From: Sphingobacteriales bacterium
Lineage (GTDB): Bacteria > Bacteroidota > Bacteroidia > Chitinophagales > Chitinophagaceae
Length of the DNA: 64,000 nucleotides
NCBI GenBank assembly: GCA_012270485.1
Contig: JAAXIF010000065.1
Coordinates: forward strand, 274,673 to 338,672
Direction: 5' to 3'
In this document: one piece after another, positions 26,664 through 35,404 of the stretch
Position numbering within the stretch: the first letter of the stretch is position 1
Layout of the letters: every line of letters begins with the position of its first letter
Made by a program: the position numbers and the translations under genes
The notes under the pieces: model-generated
Told to the model about the DNA's origin: nothing
What the model saw: the letters and a program-made list of their open reading frames with translations, nothing else
The model's database searches: none

Positions 26664-27698
26664 TCAGGATCTACTAAGATGTATATGGGTGATATTCTCA
26701 GTAAGTATTCCTAACTGATGAAGCATTGTTTTCCAGGTTGACTCTAATTTCATTACACCTACAGAAGAAACATCACCCAATACCCAGATCACGTTTGATT
26801 GTTTCAGGGCATTAATATTCTCCGATGCAAAATTACCTGATTGCAAATGCTGGAGAAAGATTACAGGTGATATCAATTCTGCAGCACCGAATAAGCCTGT
26901 ATTGATATCATCAATCACCAAGCAATGGGCTTTACGCCAACCCCATATATTTCCCGGCACTTGTGGCTCTGTGGGGTTAGACTCTACAAAGGCACTGAAT
27001 AGTTTAATAGCAGTTGTGTATTTACAAGCCTCCTGCTGTATAGACAATTCATTGGCCATGGCTACAGCCAAAGATGTTTTTCCCGATTTATACTCGCCAG
27101 AAATCAACAAGTGTTTTCCTGATTTTTTCTGAGCGAGAAATGTCAAGACTTTTTCCTTGTCCGCCTCTTCCATCTTCCATTTCCACTGACTTAACCTGAA
27201 CTGGATAGGGTATTCAGCTGCTTGTTGAAACATTTTGGTATGGTACCATTTTTTTGAAGCGGGATAAAGTATTAAACAAAGCATCAATAAGATGATAGCC
27301 AATATCCAAGGTCCGCCCAAAGCAATGGCGGCGAACAATGCACCAAAAATGAAAAATCCAAGATCCGTAGCGGTATCGTGAATGATATTTTTCCAATCCG
27401 GTTCAAATAATGCAGCTTCTTTTTTTTGTTGTTTTAATGGCTTTCTAACATTGATGTATTCAAAAATGGTCCAGATCAATGAAACGATGAGTGCAGATAA
27501 CCAGGTAGCATTATCCAGGTTAAAACAATAGTAGAGTAACAGATAAATAAGATGCGTAGGAATATAACCTAACATGCAATGTCCGCATTGATTGGCCAGC
27601 CAGCCATAACTCAGGGTAATACCTCTTTGTGAGTCTTTACCAATCAGGTCATATCTAAGTTGCGCCTTGACTGTTGTAGCGGATAAACGGAATGGCAT
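26664..27698 (-). CDS. Membrane-anchored P-loop NTPase of unknown function
   Basis: Not assigned to a known family. Of 344 residues, the N-terminal part contains four hydrophobic segments (about 46-60, 65-80, 113-127, 130-146), with a VRKPLKQQKKEAALFEPDW linker between the second and third. The C-terminal cytosolic part is a P-loop NTPase with Walker A GEYKSGKTS at 201-209, Walker B LVIDDIN at 260-266 and a later IWVLGDVSS that may hold a sensor residue. This resembles small AAA/STAND-type switches tethered to the membrane. Cys-rich NQCGHCMLGY at 37-46 precedes the first helix. Monocistronic, converging on the LuxR-type gene. Confidence 0.6.
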   Translation of the reverse strand: MPFRLSATTVKAQLRYDLIGKDSQRGITLSYGWLANQCGHCMLGYIPTHLIYLLLYYCFNLDNATWLSALIVSLIWTIFEYINVRKPLKQQKKEAALFEPDWKNIIHDTATDLGFFIFGALFAAIALGGPWILAIILLMLCLILYPASKKWYHTKMFQQAAEYPIQFRLSQWKWKMEEADKEKVLTFLAQKKSGKHLLISGEYKSGKTSLAVAMANELSIQQEACKYTTAIKLFSAFVESNPTEPQVPGNIWGWRKAHCLVIDDINTGLFGAAELISPVIFLQHLQSGNFASENINALKQSNVIWVLGDVSSVGVMKLESTWKTMLHQLGILTENITHIHLSRS

Positions 27699-27721
27699 AG
27701 GTTGCGTTTATTACATAAATA

Positions 27722-27777
27722 TAGCCACAGATATATAAGAATGAGACATCAAATCTCTGCTCCTATACCTGTGGCTA
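27722..27777. terminator. Hairpin with AGCCACAG arms
   Basis: TAGCCACAG at 27722-27730 pairs with CTGTGGCTA at 27769-27777 around a 38-nt loop, in the gap after the 73-residue ORF. The arm matches the core of the repeat at 1654-1703 and of the sequence near 63923, so this may be a dispersed repeat used as a weak terminator. Confidence 0.35.
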
Positions 27778-27798
27778 GTATATGTGTAGGTAACCGAA

Positions 27799-28020
27799 CT
27801 ATTCTTCTTCTTTATGAAGCGGGTTACGGCGTGTGGGAATAATCATTTTTTCATCTTCACTCAAGAATACCCAGAACTCATATAAGGCAAAAATATCACC
27901 CGGAGTTTTGCTGTCGCCATTCTCACTTCTGCGCTCATAAGCACCCAATAATTCGCCATGATGTTTCAGCTCTAACAGTTTTTTTTCGTGGCCTAGTTCT
28001 TTAAAACTTTCAATGGTCAT
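27799..28020 (-). CDS. Small conserved-looking hypothetical protein
   Basis: A 73-residue, soluble, highly charged protein without signal peptide. It has no recognised domain; the sequence LKHHGELLGAYERRS and FALYEFWVFLSEDE suggests a compact alpha/beta fold. It sits 32 nt downstream of the pullulanase gene on the same strand, so it may be co-transcribed. It is real judging by clean start and composition, but the function is unknown. Confidence 0.6.
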   Translation of the reverse strand: MTIESFKELGHEKKLLELKHHGELLGAYERRSENGDSKTPGDIFALYEFWVFLSEDEKMIIPTRRNPLHKEEE

Positions 28021-28052
28021 ACCTTGTTGATTTTGTGCAAATATAGGGTTAT

Positions 28053-30074
28053 CTATTCTTTAGAACCTCCTAAATAATATTGCCTTTGCTCGGGAACTTC
28101 AGCAAGTATGATAGCTTCTCTGGGGTTTACCAGTATCTGTTTAACAACCATTTTATCGGACAAAGCTTTACCCTTATTAACCAGCTTCCATTCACCCGGG
28201 ATTTGAATTGTTTGTGATTGACTTGTACCGTTAAAAATTATTAAACAGTTTGACCAAGTTTCTTTTTTTGTCTCTTTAAAAAACGACATATCTAATTTAT
28301 ACGCGATCACTCCTTCTACTTGTGTATCTAAAAATCTAATATTATTATTAACAGAACGGCTGCTGGTTAATCTAAATGCGCCATGTTCCTTACGCATTTT
28401 AATTAATGAGGCAACTGTTTGATACAGCGCTAAATTTTTAGTTTTCAATCCCCATCGTATCGCATTCACACTATCGCCTTTATTATAAGAATTCTCTTCA
28501 CCAAACTTAGAACGTAAAAATTCTGAACCAGCATGCAAAAAAGGTATACCCTGTGAGGTTAGTACAATGGTCAATGCGAGCTCATGCATCTTTTTTCTTT
28601 CTTCCTCAGAAGCATCTGGAACAGATAAGGCAATTTTATCCCACAGAATATTGTTATCATGACATTCTGCATACGTAATCACATTTGCCGGACTGCTTGC
28701 ATAAGGCTCTTTAGAATAATTCACCTTACTCATATCAATTTGCAGATGCGGTAAGGAAGCCACGATTCCAAATTTCACTGATTCTGTATTGGCTGTCTTA
28801 CCGGTGGCAAAACCTCTGTCTTTTATATCAAATACACTTCCTTTGATACCATCACGTATATCATCACTGAACACCGCAATACCCTTTAGTAAATGTGCAT
28901 TTTTCTTAACAGCTCTTTTTTCTTCCGGATAAGGTGATGCCCCGGCAGTCCACCCTTCCCCATACAACAATATATCCGGCTTGATTTTATGCAGTGTATC
29001 TGAAATCAGGTTCATGGTTTGAATATCATGTACACCCATCAAATCAAAACGAAAACCATCGATATGGTATTCTTTTACCCAATACAGTACGCTCTCCAAC
29101 ATAAATTTTCGCATCATGGCTCTTTCACTGGCTGTTTCATTACCACAAGCAGTTGCATCTGAAAAACTACCATCGGGTTTTTGTCGGTAATAATATCCAG
29201 GTACCAGTTGATTGAAATTGGATGTCTCCGTTAATGCAGTATGATTGTACACCACATCCATCACCACACGCAATCCATTCTGATGAAAAGCCTGTATCAT
29301 TTGTTTCAACTCACGGATACGTGTTCCCCCATCCGATGCATCGGTACTGTAAGAGCCTTCCGGTACATTATAATTCACCGGATCATAACCCCAGTTGTAC
29401 TGTCCTGTTTTGGTTTCATCAACAGAGTTGTAATCATAGAAGGGTAACAAATGCACATGTGTTACCCCCAATTCTTTGATATGATCCAGTCCGGTTGACA
29501 AGCCTGCTTTATTCTTGGTTCCGGTTTCTGCTAATCCGAGAAATTTCCCTTTGTGTTGAGCACCGGATTCTTCATCAATAGTAGCATCACGAATATGCAA
29601 TTCATAAATGATGGCATCCGTAGGTAAATTTTGATCTGAGAAATTAGGGCTATGATCATTTTCCCAACCTACAGGATTCGTTTCTTTCAAGTCAATCACT
29701 TGTGCTCTTTGTCCATTAATACCTGTTGCTTTCGCATACGGATCTGTCACTTCATTACTCCATTGATCATTGATCTTTGCACGAACCGTATAAAACATTC
29801 CTTTCAAATCACGGTTTACTACTGCTACCCAAGTACCGGATTCACGCTTCTGCATTTGGATGGTTTCTTTTGCTACACCCCCGGTCCCGGTTGTATACAA
29901 TTTCAATTCCATAGCGGATGCAGGTGGACTCCAAATACGAAATACAGAAGATGTTGACGTATAGGTTAGTCCCAAATCATCCCCCTTATAAGTAGGGTAT
30001 ACGTCGAACTTATACTGTGCATCCACTGCTGATGAAAAAGCAAACCATGCCATAAGCATCCATAATTGTTTCAT
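28053..30074 (-). CDS. pulA: Type I pullulanase (GH13)
   Basis: Exported debranching enzyme hydrolysing alpha-1,6 bonds in pullulan, starch or glycogen; 673 residues with a signal peptide ending near DAQ (residue 20). Residues about 25-120 resemble a CBM48 module. The GH13 barrel carries the type I pullulanase signature YNWGYDP (226-232), MDVVYNHT (272-279), nucleophile Asp 344 in GFRFDLMG, acid Glu 373 in YGEGW and the third Asp in ECHDN. It is not lipidated by sequence. The next gene upstream on the same strand is a GHL10 lipoprotein, so both may be glycan-related, though no SusC/SusD pair is present. Confidence 0.93.
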   Translation of the reverse strand: MKQLWMLMAWFAFSSAVDAQYKFDVYPTYKGDDLGLTYTSTSSVFRIWSPPASAMELKLYTTGTGGVAKETIQMQKRESGTWVAVVNRDLKGMFYTVRAKINDQWSNEVTDPYAKATGINGQRAQVIDLKETNPVGWENDHSPNFSDQNLPTDAIIYELHIRDATIDEESGAQHKGKFLGLAETGTKNKAGLSTGLDHIKELGVTHVHLLPFYDYNSVDETKTGQYNWGYDPVNYNVPEGSYSTDASDGGTRIRELKQMIQAFHQNGLRVVMDVVYNHTALTETSNFNQLVPGYYYRQKPDGSFSDATACGNETASERAMMRKFMLESVLYWVKEYHIDGFRFDLMGVHDIQTMNLISDTLHKIKPDILLYGEGWTAGASPYPEEKRAVKKNAHLLKGIAVFSDDIRDGIKGSVFDIKDRGFATGKTANTESVKFGIVASLPHLQIDMSKVNYSKEPYASSPANVITYAECHDNNILWDKIALSVPDASEEERKKMHELALTIVLTSQGIPFLHAGSEFLRSKFGEENSYNKGDSVNAIRWGLKTKNLALYQTVASLIKMRKEHGAFRLTSSRSVNNNIRFLDTQVEGVIAYKLDMSFFKETKKETWSNCLIIFNGTSQSQTIQIPGEWKLVNKGKALSDKMVVKQILVNPREAIILAEVPEQRQYYLGGSKE

Positions 30075-30121
30075 GATCTTCGATTGTATATCAATTTACA
30101 TGTTTAGCAGCAAAAAAAGAG

Positions 30122-31630
30122 TTAACGAATACTTTCATTTCCTAACCTGTCTACAGCAGTGACAATAATATTTGAAACAATCAGTTTTTCATTCCCAGAA
30201 CCGTTAGCCAATCGCTCCAATACAACAGACCGATCTTTTCTATTGAGTATCTGATATCTTTTTTGATTGCCATATTGATAGTACAGCACCCACCTGAAAA
30301 CAGTTGCTTCATCCGGATGTGTCCAGCTTACAGTAACCTTATCTGCTTGTGTTGCTGTAGAAACAGTTGGTGCAGCAGGAGCTTGATTACCCAACCATGG
30401 ACTTTCAGGTACCAGTGCTTGCTTTTTATAAGGACCTTCTATCAAGGCTTTGGCCATGGGTGGATTTTTAGATACAGAAAAAATATTCCAGTGAATCACT
30501 CCCTTGCTTTTCGGAAGCATACCTCTGGAGATCATGATCTGACTCATGATCTCATTTACATTTTTTGCACTGGTGTCTCTGCCCACACTGATACCCGGCC
30601 ATAAGTGACGCTGCATGGTATTCTCTCCCTGCCACCATCCCAATAATACCGGATAACTTTGTGGCATTCTGTTAATGGGCCAGTACAATTGCGGAGCGAA
30701 ATAATCGATCCATCCTTTATTCAGCCAAAGTTTGGCATCTGCATACAACTGATCATATTGATCAAAGCCTTCAATAGAAGCCGGATAACCCGGGCGCCAG
30801 ATACCAAACGGACTCAGCCCAAACTTTACATGTTTTTTCTCTGCCTTGATTTCTTTGTACAGTCTTTCAATCAAAGTATTCACCGCATCTCTGCGCCAGT
30901 CGCCACGCGATAATTGTCCACCTGCCGCTTTATAAGCTGACCAGCTTTCATCATCCGGAAAATCATCTGTTCCATTGTAAGAAGGATAAGGATAGAAATA
31001 GTCATCAAAATGAATGCCGTCGATATCATAGCGCTTTACCAGGTCTTTGACTACTGCAGAAGTGAGGTCTTGTGTGGCTTTACGTGCTGGATCCATCCAC
31101 CAATAACCTTCTTTTAGTTTCATTACCAGATCTGGTCGCTTTTTTACGATTGATTGTTCACTGATTTCTTTTCCATCTTTATGATGTGCGCGATAAGGAT
31201 TTAACCACACATGCAATTCCATTCCTCTGTCATGAGCAGCTTCTGTCCAGAATGTAAGCGGATCATAAAATGGATCCGGCGCTTTTCCTTGTTGTCCGGT
31301 GAGATAATATGACCAGGGTTCCAACTCACTACTATACAATGCATCCGCTTGAGGTCTTACCTGAAAGACTACCGCATTGAAATGATGCGCCTTCAAAAAG
31401 TCTAGCTGCTCAATGGCTTCACGTTGTTGTTCTGCAACACTTAATCCGGGTTTAGAGGGCCAGTTGATATTGGCTACTGTTGCAATCCATGCCGCTCTGA
31501 ATTCTCTATCCGCTTTGAAGGATTCATTTACGGGGTGGGATACTGATTGATTTTTTTGTGAGACTTTGCAGTGTTGAAATACAATACTGCTAAAGATGAG
31601 GAATCCATACAAAATGATCTTCTTGGCCAT
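30122..31630 (-). CDS. GHL10 (DUF187) family glycoside-hydrolase-like lipoprotein
   Basis: A 502-residue lipoprotein (lipobox Cys 21, IVFQHCK). It has the GHL10 TIM-barrel domain: EFRAAWIATVANINWPSKPGL near the start, FHFDDYFYPYP at mid-length, KFGLSPFGIWRPG and DYFAPQLYW. Residues about 400-500 form a fibronectin type III-like domain. DigH of E. coli, in this family, cleaves denuded peptidoglycan glycans, so an action on cell-wall glycan is the best guess. An alternative is another exopolysaccharide. Confidence 0.88.
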   Translation of the reverse strand: MAKKIILYGFLIFSSIVFQHCKVSQKNQSVSHPVNESFKADREFRAAWIATVANINWPSKPGLSVAEQQREAIEQLDFLKAHHFNAVVFQVRPQADALYSSELEPWSYYLTGQQGKAPDPFYDPLTFWTEAAHDRGMELHVWLNPYRAHHKDGKEISEQSIVKKRPDLVMKLKEGYWWMDPARKATQDLTSAVVKDLVKRYDIDGIHFDDYFYPYPSYNGTDDFPDDESWSAYKAAGGQLSRGDWRRDAVNTLIERLYKEIKAEKKHVKFGLSPFGIWRPGYPASIEGFDQYDQLYADAKLWLNKGWIDYFAPQLYWPINRMPQSYPVLLGWWQGENTMQRHLWPGISVGRDTSAKNVNEIMSQIMISRGMLPKSKGVIHWNIFSVSKNPPMAKALIEGPYKKQALVPESPWLGNQAPAAPTVSTATQADKVTVSWTHPDEATVFRWVLYYQYGNQKRYQILNRKDRSVVLERLANGSGNEKLIVSNIIVTAVDRLGNESIR

Positions 31631-31706
31631 GTATTTCTGTTTTAAGGAAGATAAAACTACTGGAATAGCTTAGTTTTTCTACCTTCCTGCTTTTATATTT
31701 TCAAAA

Positions 31707-32153
31707 ATGTCATTACCCGGCAACAAAAAGAAAGTAGATGTCATTGATAAGGTACTGGAAGCCTGTTACCATTATAATAAAGATGCCTTGTTTGTGATGA
31801 GCCTAATGCATCAGTATGAAGAAAGAGGCAGCTTAAGCAAAAAACAGTTAGAGGGCTTGGTAGCAAAAGCACGCAAAGTGCCGGATATGCCTGTAGGTTG
31901 GTTGGCTGCAGTTGAAGCTATTATTCTTAAAATGCCTACACGTGATAAAACACCGATAGACCGCAATAAGCCAACAGCAACCGATTCATATGAAAAATGG
32001 ATCGATCAATGTAAAGCCATCCTTGAAAAATATCCCGGTCACAAAAGAGTGTTGTATTTTGATGCTTTACTACAACAACGAAACCCTTTTTCAGCTGTTG
32101 AACAGCAAGAGCTGGAAAAATTTTATCGGCTATTGATTGAGGGTAAAAAATGA
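31707..32153 (+). CDS. Hypothetical helical protein
   Basis: A 148-residue, soluble, mainly helical protein without recognised domain or signal peptide. Sequence is charged with segments LVAKARKVPDMPVGWLAAVEAIILKMP and YEKWIDQCKAILEKYPGHKRVLYFDALL, which looks like helical repeats (TPR-like spacing). Its stop codon lies right beside the first Crp-type operator, but the gene itself is upstream of that site and appears outside the regulon. Confidence 0.55.
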   Translation: MSLPGNKKKVDVIDKVLEACYHYNKDALFVMSLMHQYEERGSLSKKQLEGLVAKARKVPDMPVGWLAAVEAIILKMPTRDKTPIDRNKPTATDSYEKWIDQCKAILEKYPGHKRVLYFDALLQQRNPFSAVEQQELEKFYRLLIEGKK

Positions 32154-32154
32154 A

Positions 32155-32172
32155 GCGTGACAAATATCACGC
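32155..32172. promoter_or_regulatory. Crp/Fnr-type operator 1 (crp-like gene)
   Basis: GCGTGACAAATATCACGC: 6-nt perfect arms around a 6-nt centre, the TGTGA-N6-TCACA layout of CRP sites with C/G at the outer position. Its centre (32163.5) lies 28.5 nt before the first base of the TAAATTTG -7 element, which puts it near -41.5 (class II activation). It precedes the regulator gene itself, indicating autoregulation. Confidence 0.85.
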
Positions 32173-32191
32173 TCCCATTATTTTATCCTTA

Positions 32192-32199
32192 TAAATTTG
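32192..32199 (+). promoter_or_regulatory. -7 element of crp-like gene
   Basis: TAAATTTG, a perfect TAnnTTTG match. Predicted transcription start about 32205, 16 nt before the GTG start codon. No clear -33 TTG is present, consistent with dependence on the activator bound at 32155-32172. Confidence 0.6.
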
Positions 32200-32220
32200 C
32201 AGATTGTCTAAATTGCGTGA

Positions 32221-32871
32221 GTGATCCCTATTGAAATCATACGAAAGCACTTCCCTTTTTTTGAAAAAGAATTACAGGATCAGATCGCTGATGCCGGTGA
32301 AGTTCGTGAATTTGAACCAGGGGAGATTTTAATGAAAACCGGACAGAACATCCGATCTACCATGCTCGTAATATCCGGATTGATCAAAATATTCAGGGAA
32401 GATGAAGAGGGTAATGAATTCTTTATGTATTACCTGCAACCCGGACAAGCATGTGCGCTTTCTATGGTTTGTGCTATTAAGCAAGAGACCAGTCAGATCA
32501 TGGCAAAAACTTCTGCCAAAACAGAAGTCATCACTATTCCACTCAATTATATGGATCAATGGATGGCGGGTTATAAAAGTTGGTATCACTTTGTAGTGAG
32601 CAGTTACAGAGACCGTTTTGAAGATATGTTGCAAACGATTGATCATATTGCTTTTCGTAATATGGATGAACGTTTGGTCTTTTATTTACAACAACATCAG
32701 AATACCCTTAAATCGAATATTGTATCCATTAGCTTTACAGAAATAGCGCAGGAGTTGAATTCTTCAAGGGAAGTCATTTCAAGATTGATGAAAAAGCTGG
32801 CTGAAAAAGGAATGATCAAACAACACAAATCACATATCGAAATCATTAACCTGCAAAAATTATTATCGTGA
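32221..32871 (+). CDS. Crp/Fnr-family regulator of the sulfur-oxidation regulon
   Basis: A 216-residue regulator: cyclic-nucleotide-binding-like beta roll (about 10-120), dimerisation helix (120-145) and winged HTH (165-212). The recognition helix SSREVISRLMKKL has Arg 183, Glu 184 and Arg 188 in the positions that CRP uses to read GTGA, which predicts exactly the half-sites seen in this region. The cAMP-contact residues of CRP are not evident. The only cysteines are Cys 78 and Cys 84 in PGQACALSMVC, which could be a redox or persulfide switch. The start is GTG 32221; no earlier or later ATG fits the family. Five operators lie at 32155-39411. Confidence 0.88.
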   Translation: MIPIEIIRKHFPFFEKELQDQIADAGEVREFEPGEILMKTGQNIRSTMLVISGLIKIFREDEEGNEFFMYYLQPGQACALSMVCAIKQETSQIMAKTSAKTEVITIPLNYMDQWMAGYKSWYHFVVSSYRDRFEDMLQTIDHIAFRNMDERLVFYLQQHQNTLKSNIVSISFTEIAQELNSSREVISRLMKKLAEKGMIKQHKSHIEIINLQKLLS

Positions 32872-32882
32872 TATAAATCACG
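32867..32882. promoter_or_regulatory. Crp/Fnr-type operator 2 (tauE)
   Basis: CGTGATATAAATCACG, 5-nt perfect arms and 6-nt centre, overlapping the stop of the regulator gene. The centre is 29.5 nt ahead of the degenerate -7 element GAGTTTTG (32904-32911), so transcription should start near 32917, 12 nt before the ATG at 32929. Confidence 0.82.
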
Positions 32883-32928
32883 AAAGATTCAGAAATCAAG
32901 TCTGAGTTTTGCGGTCAAATTATTTGAA

Positions 32929-33741
32929 ATGGAAATGGCAGGTTATATCGCATCACTCGTTATTGGTATCTCACTGGGATTGATTGGTGGTGGTGGATCT
33001 ATTCTCACGGTTCCGGTACTCGTATATCTTTTTGGCGTAGAGCCCGTTTTAGCAACAGCCTATTCACTGTTTATTGTTGGGGCTTCCAGTTTGGTGGGAG
33101 CAATCCCTAAATACAAACAAGGACTGGTGAACATCAAAACAGCGATTATTTTTGGAGTACCCTCTATTGCCGCTGTTTTTGCTACCAGAAAGTTCATTGT
33201 ACCCTTAATTCCTGCTGAAGTGTTTCAAATCGGGGACTTTGTCATCACAAAGTCGATTTTGATGATGCTACTCTTTGCAGTGCTGATGGTGTTTGCTTCT
33301 GTGTCAATGATTCGTGAAAAAAACAAAAACGGTACTAAGGAGCCGGAGGAACAAAAATTCAATTACCCTATTATTCTTTTAGAAGGTGCTGTTGTAGGTA
33401 TTTTAACCGGTTTGGTAGGGGCCGGTGGTGGATTTCTGATAATCCCCGCATTGGTTCTTTTGAGTAAATTACCCATGAAACAGGCGGTAGGTACTTCACT
33501 TTTAATTATTGCAGCTAAATCATTGATAGGATTTACAGGAGATATTAGTAACTATACAATGAACTGGCGCTTGCTGGGTATTGTTTCAGCTTTAGCGATT
33601 GCAGGTATTTTCATAGGTAATCAGCTGAGTAAAAAAATAGACGGTCATAAACTCAAAAAAGGCTTTGGTTGGTTTGTATTAATCATGGGTATTTATATCA
33701 TCGCCAAAGAACTTTTACTGCCCGGTAGTGGTGGTCATTAA
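32929..33741 (+). CDS. TauE/SafE (TSUP) family sulfite/organosulfonate exporter
   Basis: Inner-membrane permease of 270 residues with seven to eight hydrophobic segments and the internal two-fold repeat of the family. The glycine-rich signatures are GLIGGGGSILTVPVLVYLFG (about 20-39) and GLVGAGGGFLIIPALVLLS (about 163-181). TSUP members carry sulfite, sulfoacetate, thiosulfate or related anions. Here, in front of a persulfide dioxygenase that makes sulfite, sulfite export is the likely role. It is preceded by operator 2 and followed by a hairpin, so it can form its own unit. Confidence 0.88.
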   Translation: MEMAGYIASLVIGISLGLIGGGGSILTVPVLVYLFGVEPVLATAYSLFIVGASSLVGAIPKYKQGLVNIKTAIIFGVPSIAAVFATRKFIVPLIPAEVFQIGDFVITKSILMMLLFAVLMVFASVSMIREKNKNGTKEPEEQKFNYPIILLEGAVVGILTGLVGAGGGFLIIPALVLLSKLPMKQAVGTSLLIIAAKSLIGFTGDISNYTMNWRLLGIVSALAIAGIFIGNQLSKKIDGHKLKKGFGWFVLIMGIYIIAKELLLPGSGGH

Positions 33742-33768
33742 TCTAGTCTCTTATACCCCCCAATAAAG

Positions 33769-33794
33769 AAAGGTCTGCAGCAATGCGGGCCTTT
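33769..33794 (+). terminator. Terminator after tauE
   Basis: AAAGG/CCTTT arms plus inner GCA/TGC pairs around a short loop, followed by CGCCTTTTATG. It separates tauE from the operators of the next unit. Confidence 0.5.
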
Positions 33795-33823
33795 CGCCTT
33801 TTATGACAAAGAACAGCTTGAAA

Positions 33824-33839
33824 TGTGACGAATGTCACG
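33824..33839. promoter_or_regulatory. Crp/Fnr-type operator 3 (upstream of cstB-like operon)
   Basis: TGTGACGAATGTCACG with GTGAC/GTCAC arms. It lies 91 bp upstream of operator 4. A CAGTTTTA (33861-33868), 29.5 nt from its centre, keeps the spacing of the other sites but is a poor -7 match, so this may be a second promoter or an auxiliary site. Confidence 0.7.
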
Positions 33840-33914
33840 TTTTTCTCCAGTATTCATTTGCAGTTTTACATAATGATAGCAAGACTTTCAAGAAAAATGT
33901 TAAAGCCAACGCAA

Positions 33915-33930
33915 CGTGATAACGGTCACG
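33915..33930. promoter_or_regulatory. Crp/Fnr-type operator 4 (cstB-like operon)
   Basis: CGTGATAACGGTCACG, 5-nt perfect arms. The centre is 29.5 nt before GACATTTG (33952-33959), a degenerate -7 element. The predicted start near 33965 precedes the ATG at 33986 by about 20 nt and excludes the TTG at 33950 as start codon. Confidence 0.82.
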
Positions 33931-33985
33931 ATAAAAGAGCACGGCAGTTTTGACATTTGCCATATCAAATCAAAAAAAGAATACC

Positions 33986-35404
33986 ATGATAGTAGAACAA
34001 ATTTATACCGGCTGTTTAGCACAAGGCGCTTATTATATTGAAAGTAATGGCGAGGCAGTTGTGATTGATCCATTAAGGGAAGTAGCTCCTTATATTCAAA
34101 AAGCAGAGCGCAATGGTGCGAAGATCAAATATGTTTTAGAAACGCATTTCCATGCCGATTTTGTTTCAGGTCATATTGACCTCGCAAAGAAAACAGGTGC
34201 CAAGATTGTTTACGGACCAAATGCACAACCTGATTTTGATTTTTACTCCGCCGAAGATGGTGAAGAATTAAAAGTAGGTAATGCTACCATCAAAGTATTG
34301 CATACACCCGGTCATACCATGGAAAGTACCTGCTACTTATTAAAAGACGAGACAGGAAAAGAAGTGGGCTTATTCAGTGGTGATACTTTATTCATCGGAG
34401 ATGTTGGTCGTCCTGATCTGGCTCAAAAAGTAAAAGCTGACCTCACACAGGAAATGTTAGCGGGTTATCTGTTTGATTCATTGCGCAATAAGATCATGCC
34501 TTTGTCTGATGATATCATCGTATATCCGGCTCATGGTGCCGGTAGTGCTTGTGGTAAGAATATGAGTAAAGAAACCACAGATACTTTAGGCCATCAAAAA
34601 CAAAGCAACTATGCATTACGCGCTGATATGACCAAAGAAGAGTTCATCAAAGAAGTCATTACCGGATTGGTAGCACCGCCTGCCTATTTCCCTTTGAATG
34701 TAATGATGAATATCCATGGATATGACAGCATTGATACGGTATTGGAAAGAGGTCAGCATGCATTGAGTCCCGAAGCTTTTGAAGCAGCTGCCAATGAAAC
34801 AGGTGCATTGATACTTGATACCCGTGATCCACAAACATTTGCAGCAGGTTTTGTACCCAATGCGATCAACATTGGTATTGATGGAAATTTTGCTCCTTGG
34901 GTAGGTGCTATGGTGCCTGATATCAAGCAAGAGATCTTATTGATCACTGATGAAGGAAGAGAGCAGGAAGTCGTTACACGATTAGCAAGAGTAGGTTATG
35001 ATTTTACCATCGGATACCTGAAAGGCGGTTTTGAAGCATGGAGAGCATCCGGCAAGGAAATAGATCAAATTCGTTCGATCTCAGCTGATGAACTTGCAAC
35101 GATCGTATCGAATGAACAAGTAACTATACTTGACGTTCGTAAAAAAAGTGAATACCTCAGTGAACATGTACTCAATGCCGAAAACGCTCCGCTTGATTTT
35201 ATCAATGACAGCATGAGTTTGATCGACAAGAATAAAACCTATTATATACACTGTGCAGGCGGCTATCGTTCCATGATCTTCAATTCCATTTTACGTGCCA
35301 GAGGATTTGACAATCTGATTGATGTAAAAGGTGGTTTCAAAGCCATTAAGGAAACAGGAAAGTTTCATGTGAGCGATTATGTATGTCCAACAACCTTATT
35401 ATAA
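33986..35404 (+). CDS. CstB-like persulfide dioxygenase-sulfurtransferase
   Basis: Non-haem Fe(II) enzyme oxidising glutathione or other low-molecular-weight persulfides to sulfite, fused to rhodanese modules; 472 residues, cytosolic. Residues 1-240 are an ETHE1-like metallo-beta-lactamase domain with H54-x-H56-x-D58, His 110, Asp 133 and His 183 as metal ligands. Residues 270-360 are a rhodanese-like domain lacking the Cys (the loop reads LLITDEGRE), and 362-465 are an active-looking rhodanese with Cys 423 in HCAGGYRS. The order MBL, pseudo-rhodanese, rhodanese is that of Staphylococcus CstB. First gene of a tight operon; its stop overlaps the next start (TAATG). Confidence 0.9.
   Translation: MIVEQIYTGCLAQGAYYIESNGEAVVIDPLREVAPYIQKAERNGAKIKYVLETHFHADFVSGHIDLAKKTGAKIVYGPNAQPDFDFYSAEDGEELKVGNATIKVLHTPGHTMESTCYLLKDETGKEVGLFSGDTLFIGDVGRPDLAQKVKADLTQEMLAGYLFDSLRNKIMPLSDDIIVYPAHGAGSACGKNMSKETTDTLGHQKQSNYALRADMTKEEFIKEVITGLVAPPAYFPLNVMMNIHGYDSIDTVLERGQHALSPEAFEAAANETGALILDTRDPQTFAAGFVPNAINIGIDGNFAPWVGAMVPDIKQEILLITDEGREQEVVTRLARVGYDFTIGYLKGGFEAWRASGKEIDQIRSISADELATIVSNEQVTILDVRKKSEYLSEHVLNAENAPLDFINDSMSLIDKNKTYYIHCAGGYRSMIFNSILRARGFDNLIDVKGGFKAIKETGKFHVSDYVCPTTLL

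Noticed and set aside
32155..32172. Intrinsic terminator for the gene at 31707-32153
   Set aside because: The stem is only 6 bp, without a T-run, and recurs four times at regulator-like positions.
33986..35404. Glyoxalase II or a beta-lactamase
   Set aside because: The order of MBL, Cys-less rhodanese and active rhodanese, plus sulfur neighbours, indicates a CstB-type enzyme.
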